Of a stretch of DNA of 64,000 nucleotides, positions 36,301 to 46,800 are shown piece by piece (the stretch's first letter is position 1; each line of letters begins with the position of its first letter). This DNA is from Hydractinia symbiolongicarpus (lineage: Eukaryota; Cnidaria; Hydrozoa; Anthoathecata; Hydractiniidae). The notes below the pieces were generated by a model, which had not been told where the DNA came from, ran no database searches, and saw nothing but the letters and a program-made list of their open reading frames with translations. The DNA is taken from assembly GCF_029227915.1 (NCBI RefSeq), contig NC_079886.1, forward strand, positions 5,456,001-5,520,000. Direction: 5' to 3'. The position numbers and the translations under genes are program-made.

Positions 36301-39300
36301 GATTAGGTATCTGATGGAGTTATAGCACCAGGCTATGAAGATGAGGCTCTTGAAATTTTAAAGAAAAAGAAATCTGGAAAGTATTGTGTTTTAACGGTGA
36401 GAGGCTGGTTGTTTTACATCAAACGTTGTGTGCAAATTGACACTGTCTTTTAAAATAAACAATTCCCCCCTTTTCCAAAAAGATAAATGCTGTAAAGAAT
36501 TTGTTTTGATTGGACAGCCTTAATGTTCTAAAAAACGTTTTTTACCAAGCCAGAAAGACAAACTGTCACTATTCCTAAAAAATATTTTTTTCAGATGGAT
36601 CCTAACTATGAGCCAAGTCAGATGGAATCAAGGACGTTGTACGGAATGCAACTAGAACAAAAAAGAAACAATGCATTGATTGATAAAAGTTTTTTCACAA
36701 ATGTTGTGTCTAACAACAAAGAGGTATATACTTTTATTGTTACTATTAGGGTATTCTACTGGTATTTTATGACTTGTTCTGCTCGTTACTCTGTTCTTTT
36801 TAACTAAAAAAAATGGGCAAATCCCAACTATATATGTCGACAGGAGCGGTGAAGTTGTTAACTAATCAGGTTCTAGCATAAAATATGTTTAAAAGTTTCG
36901 TTTTTCTAATGTATGCAAATATTTTTTTGAAGATGAAAGAGTGTATTCACAACTATTATATTCGAAATCTGCATTTTATGTTGTGTTAATCAAAAGCATT
37001 ATTCAGCAGTAAAATATGTGTTTGAAATAAATGTGCTGCTTGTTCACAGTTTAAGATTGTTCCTTCACGCGATGTTTGTTGCCTATCTTAAGGCCTAAAC
37101 TTTTATAACTTGCAATGCTAGACTTCATATGTTTTTTAGCTAACAGAAGATGCAAAGCGTGATCTATTAGTTGCCACCATTGCTGTGAAGTACACACAAT
37201 CGAATTCTGTTTGTTTTGCTAAGAGAGGACAAGTAAGTTTGAAGTAATGTGTGTGATATTTTATGTTTTTCTAGATTAGTTTTATTCTTAAGTAGGAGAA
37301 AAGTAGTTTTTTTAGTGTTCGTTTGGTGTTTGTTTGTTTGTTTTGAATCGTATAAATCGCTGTCATTCTTAGAAAATTTTTGCTAACAAACACACAGTGT
37401 GAGCAACTCCCTTTTTTTCTTTTTGAGATAAGATGGTTTTCATTTCAGGTTGTTGGGATAGGAGCTGGTCAACAATCTAGAATACACTGTGTTCGATTAG
37501 CCGGTGACAAAACCAACAATTGGTAAGATAACTTAATGTTTTGTTGTGACCAAGTTGTTATTTTCGCATTATTATACCTACAACCCTGGAACTGACATTT
37601 TAAAAAAGTGTCCGTTAGCAAAGGCTGGGATAACAACATTAAAAAATGCAACTATATTTTTAGTAAACGATATTTTCGTGATGAGGCGTATACCAGGACA
37701 TCGCTTCCAAACAATCATTCAAAAAATTAATAATTTCAACAATAACTTTAAAATGCGATCACGTCCCTAACAGGAAGTTCGCATTAAGAAGTAGCGTGGC
37801 CTACAGCCCGTAATAGTCTTAGAATTTAAGAAACAGGGTATGGCAACGTCAGTAAAAGTAGCATGGTTTAAGAATTATGTGCTAAGCAAATAACCTAACG
37901 CATGAGTCACCTCTGCAAAGTAAACGTTACCTAGAAACGGCGTTCTCAACTTCTTAGAACTATCTCCCTCTTTTCCAAACTTTATCAACCGTGATTGTAA
38001 TTGCAAAACGAAATACCTTAAATCTGTATTGTTGTTGTTTATATGATGATGTTCTTAAAAACTTTCATGATTCTCAACGATCTCTATTTTTCTTGTAGGT
38101 GGCTAAGACAGCATTCAAAAGTTTTGAGTTTGGTTTTCAAAAAGGTATATCGATACCTTTTTTGTTCAGTTGTTCTAATCTACGTTTATAACCATTACAG
38201 TTCATATACGAATTTCACGAAGACAGCACAGACGTATTTGTTGCCTTTCATAATTTAGGTGGCAACAACATATAGCTGCACCTGGAACTTTTTTTTTATT
38301 TCTGATAAATATTCAAAAATTGTTGTTTTTGTTAACGGTATCATAAAAACACGTGTGGAAACGCACTATTTTTTATGAGTTTCAGAATATCTCAAATCTC
38401 TGCATAAACTAAGCAAACAGTGAATTTTTTATGAATAGGGTGTAAAGCGATCTGAGATGTCCAATCTGATCGATGTTTATGTGAATGGTACAATTGGCAA
38501 GGTGAGTGTTTTCAGCTACAACTTGTATTTGCATGTCTTTTTTGATACATAGAATATGTATATTCTGCTTCACGTTAAGTAGACGAATTCCTACATTATT
38601 ATTTAGGATATGGAAAGGGAAAAATTTGAAGAAAATTTTGATGTTATACCGGAAGAGTTTACTGATGTAAGTGAACTCTTCATTTTTCTTTTTGCATTCT
38701 TTTCAGCAATGGGAGATATCAGAAGATGATAGTTACTATCCTGACAGAAATAAAACAAATATATTACTATTGTCTGGTAACATACTAGTACTGATTGCTA
38801 GCCTTTTGAAAAATGAAATGATGTAAATGGATGTTGCGTTTTTAGTTAACAGTTTTTTCATATTAGTGCTGTTTCATTCGTTGTTAACTATTCTAATTAC
38901 TGTACACATTTTGTTTTTTTGGAATACCAAAATTCTAGCAATGGGATCATTATTCTTTCTTCTCTATTGTTTTAAACAATAGGCCTTTTCTTTTTAACCT
39001 GGAATCACAGCCTGATATTCTTATAAAACATTTTCTTATCAAAGAAAAAGCCTTTATGTGTTTTTATTCTTTAGAAGGAACGCAAAAACTGGATTGCTTC
39101 TCTGTCAAATGTTGTGCTAAGTTCAGATGCTTTCTTTCCATTCAGGGATAGTATTGATCGTGCTGTCCAGGTTTGTAACTGTGTGTGTTGGACTGTGATA
39201 CAACCTGAAACTCTACCCAGATGCTTTTAAAGCAATTATTTTCGACCAGAGCGGGAATGAATTTTCTGTGTAAAAGGTAATAAATGTGAAGAGCCAGCAT

Positions 39301-39870
39301 CTTTAAAACACTGCTAATTCTATATAATTAGCTTGCCCCAACGCTCGATTTTAGTATGTTGTTTTAAATTGTGTCATAAAGATGCTAGATTGGTGATGCA
39401 GGGTCAAATCACAGAAACTATGTGAGATGTTATTACTTCATGTTACATGAACTGTGAGCTGTATTCTTAAACTTAGCATTTGTAAACTACCCTTGTAGCA
39501 CCAAAAAATTTGGTTTTTTGCATTTCCAGGGCGGCCTACAGGAATGAGAAAACTAGAAAACAAGTTTGGGGCTAGATGTGTACTAAAAAACCTTCCCCAT
39601 TATGAATTTCCTTATTAATTCGTGTTAAAAAAAACCTCGATCGATTGGGCTTGCCATAAATGGATGTTTATGCATATATATGTTCTTTTTCCCCCAACTT
39701 GTTTGATATACTTTAATTGATGCCCCATCAGTACCACGTCTGTATTTTAGAGCGGGGTGAAATATGTTTGCAGTCCCAGTGGTTCTGCTGCAGATCAGAT
39801 TGTCATCGATGCATCCAATGAACGAGATGTTGTGTTAATTCACACCAATACAAGACTCTTCCACCATTAA
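30355..39870 (+). CDS. ATIC: Bifunctional AICAR formyltransferase / IMP cyclohydrolase
   Basis: Exons: 30355-30373, 30466-30592, 30922-30998, 32237-32303, 32384-32472, 32548-32626, 32831-32903, 34039-34263, 34833-34893, 36021-36214, 36307-36396, 36595-36723, 37140-37232, 37449-37522, 38099-38144, 38439-38501, 38607-38666, 39075-39170, 39751-39870. The sum is 1782 nt (593 aa); human ATIC has 592. The N-terminal IMP cyclohydrolase domain has [16 protein letters not shown] and [15 protein letters not shown]. The formyltransferase domain has [12 protein letters not shown], the catalytic Lys-His pair in [10 protein letters not shown] (K267/H268), [26 protein letters not shown] and a C-terminus ending RLFHH. 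Known role: a cytosolic homodimer that converts AICAR plus 10-formyl-THF to FAICAR, then to IMP, the last two steps of de novo purine synthesis. All catalytic landmarks are intact. Introns carry two tiny Helitrons and a MITE. Confidence 0.97.
31775..31904 (+). mobile_element. 130-bp non-autonomous Helitron-like element, copy 1
   Basis: It starts TCTATATTACAATACC after an A and ends with a GC-rich hairpin region followed by GACTAG and a T, matching Helitron insertion between A and T with TC...CTAG ends. It lies in ATIC intron 3. Sequence and length match the copies at 35338 and 47570. Confidence 0.65.
33190..33885. mobile_element. MITE-like element with inverted ends in ATIC intron 7
   Basis: GCAGGCTTTTTTAGGAGAGG near 33190 matches the reverse complement of the segment ending near 33880 (TCCTGAAAAAGCCTGAG), and the adjacent GCGTGCAATTGCACGTG-like stretch has a looser partner. 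About 0.7 kb lies between. No coding capacity is visible and the target duplication is unclear. Confidence 0.45.
35338..35466 (+). mobile_element. 129-bp Helitron-like element, copy 2
   Basis: It lies in ATIC intron 9. The start TCCTAGAAAATCC is more diverged. The body (TATACGTCTGTCTGTCAC, AAAATGGTACCGCAAGTAG) and the end (GTGAATTTTTCCATGGGCCA, then CTGACTAG followed by T) match the other copies. The end again shows a small hairpin 12-13 nt before CTAG. Confidence 0.6.
35495..35640. repeat. Dispersed repeat shared with 45.9 kb
   Basis: GTCAAATGGTCAATACTCTG and CACGTAGGCCAGGTAGAGAG here are similar to sequence at 45890-45985 (GTCAAATAGTTAAAACTCTG, CACGTAGGCCAGGTAGAAAG). It directly follows Helitron copy 2. 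Its class is not determined. Confidence 0.5.
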
Positions 39871-40593
39871 GAACATTTCTCAAAATGGTATCTTCAACAA
39901 GCTTTCCTGGCTAGCCTCTTATAAAAAAGAAAATTCTTATTGTTGTTAAAAAAAAATAAAAAAAAAAGATGTTTATTTTTATCTACAAAAAGATTTATAT
40001 ATTTTTTTATTTTAGAAAAATTCTTATTGTACATATTGTCTCTTTCTCTTGTCCAAACACAGGGTGACTCGCGGGCCCTAAAAACCGATTAGTTTGGCTA
40101 AACTGTTGAAATGGACTATTTGTACTTTTCATGTACACAAACACATCCTTTTTCTCATAGCTTCAGGAGTCAGTGTAGCTGCTGTAAGAGTAATTATAGA
40201 AACTTGTTTGTCAATGTCGAGTGATTGTTACATACAAAAATAAAAATTAGTTTGGTTAAGTAATATTCTTTATTTATCTATTTTACAATTTCCCATTTAT
40301 ATTGAGGGTACATTAAATACAATTTTTATAAAAATCCATAACTGAACTTTGAAATGTTCACGCTGTCACAGACAATATTTTTTGTGTTTTTCTCACCCTC
40401 TTTTCCACGTCTTTTCTTTTTAAACAAGAGTGTTAAGGGCCATGTACGCGTTGAAGTCCTGACAACGAATTTTATCAGTGCTGTCGTAATATTTGTTTTT
40501 GATTAAAATTATACCCTCTGTTGAAGTACTTTATTTTTTCCGCAATTACTTGGATATATGCGTCATCAACCATAGCAATATATGCTTCACCTT
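39871..40593. other. Convergent 3' intergenic region between ATIC and the channel gene
   Basis: ATIC ends at 39870 (plus) and the channel gene stops at 40594 (minus). A plus-strand AATAAA at 40239-40244 and a minus-strand AATAAA (plus TTTATT near 40269-40274) lie about 30 bp apart, so the two 3' UTRs probably abut or overlap. Nothing else is seen. Confidence 0.5.
40239..40244 (+). terminator. ATIC: Candidate ATIC polyadenylation signal
   Basis: AATAAA lies 369 bases after the ATIC stop codon and is followed by a TTTGGTTAAG/TATTCTTT-rich stretch. An earlier A-rich AATAAA-containing run at about 39950-39968 is an alternative. Confidence 0.4.
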
Positions 40594-40823
40594 TCAGCTT
40601 GTGACAAACGGTCGGTTCATATACTTGGGCGTAATGGCGTAATTTTCTGGGCGGATTGTGTCCTGTACACCAGGTTTTAAATTTTTCCACACCTGCAATT
40701 TTTCATTCGTGTGTTTTTTCTCCATATTAGCCATGTCTTTCGTAATTTTCTCTTTCCACTTTTCAATCATTTCAGTTAGTTCTCTGCGGGCATCACGATT
40801 CACTTTTATTCGACGTCGAGTTG
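40594..40823 (-). CDS. Terminal exon: basic cytosolic coiled-coil tail
   Basis: After acceptor GTTTTAG this exon reads TRRRIKVNRDARRELTEMIE KWKEKITKDMANMEKKHTNE ..., ending YMNRPFVTS with a TGA at 40594-40596. It is phase 1 and fits donor GAAG|GTATTG at 41275. If that donor is not used, the frame stops after GIAS at 41261-41263, giving a receptor with almost no tail. Both forms are possible. Confidence 0.6.
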
Positions 40824-43800
40824 CTAAAACACAAGGAATCCAAGTAACACGTCAGTTGTTTGTTTTGTTTTTCATAATTAAAGAACCGGATCTAAACATC
40901 AGCCTCGTTCCCAGGGCTTAATTTTAAGTGTGCAATAAAAAAATTAATAATCAAATTGATATTGAAGAGACGAGGCTATGGAAAAACTATATGCTTAAAG
41001 AACCGTCATCGAAATTTAAATACACTTTCCCTTGGTCTTCTGCTTAATTTGATTTTTTCACAGCTTTCTTGATTAGTTAATCGCATATTTTTAAAAACAT
41101 TCAATCCAATGAATAGTGTTCTAAAACTTCTCGGACCTTTGCCTTTGTTGTTCGGCTTTGTACACATGAAATGACCACGGCTAATGTTTGAGTGTCTTGG
41201 GACATAGGCGACCACTAAGTTTATGTCTGTGTGTGTTTGTGACAAGCAAAGTAGACTGAATTAACTGGCAATACCTTCAGTTGTATATTTGCGTTTCCAT
41301 CTTTTGAATCCTATATACCAGACGCTTGCCCCCACGCCAGTGAAGAAGATGAGCATGATAATCAACGTTACCATGGCAATTTTCATCTGTGGTGAATTAG
41401 CACTTGTCAGGCTTGTACTTTCAGCATTCTCTGGAAAATTGAACTAAAATAGAAAAGACTGTAAGAGGACACGTGAAAATGGTTCATCCTAAGAGAAATA
41501 ATATGTCGAGGTATTCAGGTGCGTCGCGTATACAATAGCAGTCGCTTAACTCCAACCTCCATGGAGGGAAGATAAAAAAGGTTCCAGTTAAAGAAAGCCT
41601 TTTCAAACAGAGAGGCATTTCCACTTCTTAAAACCTATTTGGTCAGGGAGTGTTTCAAACAGGAGAGGGGGGGGGGGGGGGGGCTGATTTCTTCTTGCTT
41701 CCACGCTATCCGACGTAAAATTCACTCAAGTACACAAATTATGGTTCGAGTTTAACTATGCGCATTAACGACCTCGTCCCCAGGATTTTGTGCTTCTCAT
41801 CTACACTGCAATTTTTTCATAGTTCTAGCAGCTAGGGTCACGCTTGAATACTTTAATCTAATGCGCATATTGTATAGATATCTAATAAATGCGTACAATA
41901 TACTAACCTTTAAAGCTGGCATGTATTTTTGAAACGCTAAAGCGATCGCAGTGGCGTTTGCTTTTATAGCGCTGTTAAAAAAATCTGCTGACGTAGACAA
42001 CTTCGAACTAAGCACAATTCCGTAAGATTTGCTTGTTTCTACAGTTCGTAACACAACCATTTGTGGTATATTAAACAGTTCCATATTCAAAGCAGCGTCG
42101 TATACATTAACTAACGCCCCGTCCACGTTTCTTGATAACAATACTGATGATACATTTTCAGGTTTTCTCAACGCTCTTACTAAAATAAATATAAAAATGT
42201 TTTAGCATAGTTTAACGACGTGCTTGACAATATGTACTTGTATTTGGTGGTCACTAACCTTTCGCTTGGCCTGTTTCCGCAATTTTTTGTTCTAAGCTTC
42301 CTTTTAAGACTGATATCTAAAAAATGCCAAAAATTACAATGCTGATTTACACTTCCTCGAATAGTTTTTGAAAATCTCGTTCCCATGTCTTTTTGAAATG
42401 TAACTTTGGAAGAACCTATAAGATTTTTTACTTACTTTTGAACCTAACATTTTAAAATCGAATTTTGAATTTTCTGTTTTCATGACAACCGTGGTTACAC
42501 TCCCTAAGAAGGTACTAATTATGATCATGCTTGCTAGAATCCAAAACATTGCAAATATTCGTCCTGGGATTGTTGTGGCGTGTTTGTCTCCATAACTAAA
42601 AGGAAAATTGAAAATTGCTTTTGATTAAATTTTTGATCAGTCTATGTCAAACTTTGGTAGAAATATTTATCGTAAGTTAGGTCACGCACTCTCCAAAAAG
42701 TATTGGTGACAGTGCATGCAGAGAAATACTTTTTTTTCAGAAATTCCATTTAAACCTTTAAACCGAAAATGTAGGGCAAACGTCCGATCGCACAAAATAT
42801 TTATTGATTCTTATTGGTATGAAAAAAATTCTTCTGTTAAGTTTTTATGAAGTAATTATGTAGGTTGTATTGCAAGTCCAGCACATATCTTTATATTGAC
42901 GTCAAATGTTAACATCTGTCAATCATATTTGCATCTTTATATTGACGTCAAATGTTAACATCTTTCAATCATATTTGCATTCAATCTTACCCAACTGTTG
43001 TCATGGTTACAAAGGACCAATAGAATCCTTGTAGTAAAGCACCTCTCAAAAAGTCTGGATGAAACTGATCGGAATTTTTGGATCGTTCCTAAAGAAGTTT
43101 CATAAAGCAGCATTAGAAGAATAACACATAGTTTTAGGTAGCCTCTATATACAAACTGTTTCTAGGGAATGGTTTGTTTACGTTTTTGCAGAATTCAACT
43201 ACCAAAATGCATTGCGAATTAGCTGTATAGAGAGAACGGGTAATTGACAGCCGCCACCAACCTAGTCCCCTGGGTTTTTTGCCTTCTTGATATGAGAGGG
43301 GACTGCGAAAAAATATACCTTGTATGTTTGAGAGACACAAAGAGGTATACTTGGCCTAAGTTTTTTGAGGTTCACTTAGTTAACTCACGTTAAGACTTAA
43401 ATTTCAGAAATACACACAAACTTACACAAATCCACAAAAGAATTCCACATATGACTACGAAGAGGGACATGATGAGGATGAAAGGTAAAATGGATGCGAT
43501 TTCTTTGATTTGTAACTCAACGAAGGTGTCAAAGGCGGGAACCATTGTAAAAAGAAAACTGCCTGGGTACGAAATAATAGGTACGAATGTTCCTGTGAGA
43601 TAACTTGTTGTACTATCATCTAAGAAGAACGGGAATGACAATGATGGCGAACCATTTATATCACTGGATGCTTCCTGTGATGTGTGTTTCTCGGCCCAGT
43701 TCCCCTTTCCTGAAACGAAGAAATAACGTTAAACAGTTTCTGTTTAACATGGGAATAAACACCCTCGATCTCAGTGCATGTGTTTTTTATATGAGAATAA

Positions 43801-46800
43801 ACATCCTTACATCAAAAAACGCTATAGGCCCTGGGATTAAGGTTGAGGACAAAAGTTTTGAAAATAAAGAAAAATTCACAATAAACAACAGTACCATTTT
43901 ATAGCAGACAAATCGCATCATTTTTTCAAAATCAAATCTCGAAATTTTTTAGCCTCAGACTCTTGTAGCCCTTTGATAATGTGTCTTGCAATTTAGAGCC
44001 TATTTTCTAGAATAATTTCAAACGTAGTCTAGTGACGAAACGTTTGCTTTTTAAAGTCTTGGTCTTATCTGAACCTCTTCCAAACTGAAACAGCGATTAT
44101 GATATTAATTTCATCCTTTCTTCTTTTAATATTGAGTTGAGTATTTGGTTTCTTTGTGCTCCAGCGTAGATGAAAATAGAAAGATTTAAGAAAAGGCGTT
44201 ACTCTTGTTATAAAGGCTAAACAATTAGCCCATTAGGTGTGAAATGCTTTAAAAGGTGCGCCAGTATACGTACCGTTGGTAACCCAATCTACAGTTGACT
44301 TCCTCTCCACACCATTCACTGAACACGTTTTGCAAACCTGCTCTATGAGACCGTCCACGACATCAACAAACAGACCTGTCAAAGTCCCATCGTCATTTCG
44401 GAATAAGTATGGTTTTTCCATGAAATAGTTTGTCGTTACCACCAGTGGACATATACAATTTTCTAAAAAATTGAAGCAAAAAGTAATAGTTTTATTGCTA
44501 TTGGTTTTTTGGGACGAAGGTTTGGTTTTTACCCAATAACAGAGCTAGATGGATCTTCCTGTAAAAAATTGGAATTAAACAAACTTTTCGCTTGTAGGAG
44601 AAGATATGAATTGAATCCAAATTGGACGTTTTGAATTCATTTTATAGGTATTTGCGGCTTCTAATATTTACAATTCAATGAGATACCTGTTTTCACAAAC
44701 GCTGACTCAATTCCATATCCGTCCTGATTGATAGCCTGTACATTTATTGTGTAATGACCAGAAAATACCAAGTCATTTATTGTCAAGCTGTTCTGATGGG
44801 CAGGTACCGACACGTTTTTTGTCACGGGATTATCTAAGTCATTAAATCCATATTTGGTGACCGTGTAAATGATGTTGTATCCGATCAAATCGCCGTAATA
44901 CCAATTAAAGGGGACTGGGTTCCATGAAATTGTGATGCTATTTGGAGCGGTCCGTGGTTGCACTTGAACATTAAAGAAGTGCCATGTTTGAGCTTAAAGA
45001 AAGAATATTTAAGTTTAAAATAAAAGTTCAAGATATCTCTGTTTACAACAAAAGCCAAGTCATTTGATTAGGCTGTTATCTTCGAGAAATTAAGTAAGGG
45101 AGATTGAGTACGAATTTATCATGTTTACTCACTGTTGCCCTTTGTACTCCACGTCGTCTTTGTGCAATGCAATCCTTCACCAACCTCGTTCTCAGGACAT
45201 ATTTTGATGACAAAATGATTAGCTGGTGCTAGCTCAGCTATCTGCACTCGATCTGAGGTGTAGGGAATTTTTGCGCTGAAATCTGTATGGCCGTTGGAAT
45301 CTCGTATTATGTACATATTGTATGAGACTGGCTGGCCGTTCATATACAATAAGGGGATTTTTTCCCATTGAATAAAGAGGTGACCAGGATTTATTTCATT
45401 GATGTTAATCTCTGGAGCATCAGGTGGCAAAACTGGTACTAAAATTAAACAAAAGATGAAATTACTTTAATGCTTTCGATCTTAATTAGCTCCCATGTTC
45501 CTTAGCCGAAAGGCGTTGACTTTTGACGATTATTTTAAGAAAGGGCGTTGGAACCACTTAATATTCAGCAATAGTGCTATCTTTCAAATCCTCAGGATTG
45601 GAATTCAACTACAGGAATTGCATTCGTTTTATAACGGAAGACATTAAATTTGCGGTAAAACTCATTTTAAAAATGTAATCTTATCTGTTTGGTACTTTGT
45701 TTTTCATAAAAAGTTAATCAATAAAGTGTAAAAAAATATAGTTTGTAGCAGTGAGATGTGTACATTTGAAGCATTACCAATGTTATAATTGTCACATCGA
45801 GCACTTCCAAATTAGGTAACATGACAATTTTAAAACGACGATAAAAAAAAGGACTGAAGAAGAGAAGAAAATCCAAAACGAAAATCGTGAACAAAAGCAG
45901 TTTTCCCGTTATTTTTCAAGCATGGAGAAGGGTCAAATAGTTAAAACTCTGCAGCCGGCACACGTAGGCCAGGTAGAAAGCTTTTAAATTTGCTAGTTTT
46001 AATCTGCAGCACACCCTCCTTTGTTCAGTCAAAATTGAAAAAAAAATGCGAAACTGGCAAAGAAAATAAAAACAAGCCGTTAAACATACAAAATTTAGAA
46101 AAAAAATTATATTCCATTTTTCTTCGTGCTTTTACAAGTAATATTTCCATATTATTATTACTATTATTATTATTATTTAGTCCAAATATTTATACAGGAT
46201 ATAGTCACTTCAGTATTAGAAATACTGTTAAAAATGTGGGTCTTGTATTCTGAATGTATACATTAGGTAATACACCGGCTAGCCTACCCAATGTCTCTCA
46301 TATGGCTTGGCTTGAACCGTAGCTGTGGTAAAAAACTTGCTAAACATTTCGACGTTATCCCCACAACCTCAAAATAGTTCTAGTCACGAAGAGATTTACC
46401 TTGATCTGCGCATGCACATGTTAAATAATAGTGTTTTCTCAGTCGTTGATAGCCCCGTTCTTATTTCGTAAGGTCACTAATATATGAACAGCGCACGCCG
46501 ATAACTTGTCCGGATAGCGTTTGGGTAGTTGAAGAATTAACATAAAATGGTGTTTTAAAAAAATAACTCACATTGTGGTAAAGTCTTAACGGAGACAACT
46601 TTACTTGGTACACCATTTCCCCACGCATTGTACCCCAATACTACCACTCTATATAAAGTTCCTGGGTTTAAACCGGTAACCAACGTGCTTGTAACGTTCA
46701 TCCATACTGTCCGTCCTTGATAGTGACTTTCCCGCACATCAGCATAGCGAAAATATATATAGTATCCACCCAGTGTAAAGTTGTGGGTGTTGTTTTTGAA

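Noticed and set aside
40475-40690. Minus-strand frame overlapping the terminal exon (MEKFKTWCTGHNPP...)
   Set aside because: It is an alternative frame over the same DNA; the coiled-coil frame is joined in phase to the TM exon.
41006-41245. Minus-strand frame after the last TM exon (MSQTHTDINLVVAYV...)
   Set aside because: It has no splice fit in phase and no family resemblance; it is probably intron between the last two exons.
43605-43904. Plus-strand 99-codon frame across the channel exon
   Set aside because: It is the shadow of the minus-strand S1/TM1 exon and its intron.
40594-44462. Simple two-TM or Kir/Kv potassium channel
   Set aside because: Flanking S1/S2-like lobes, a third membrane span after S2 and a basic C-terminal tail fit glutamate-receptor topology better.
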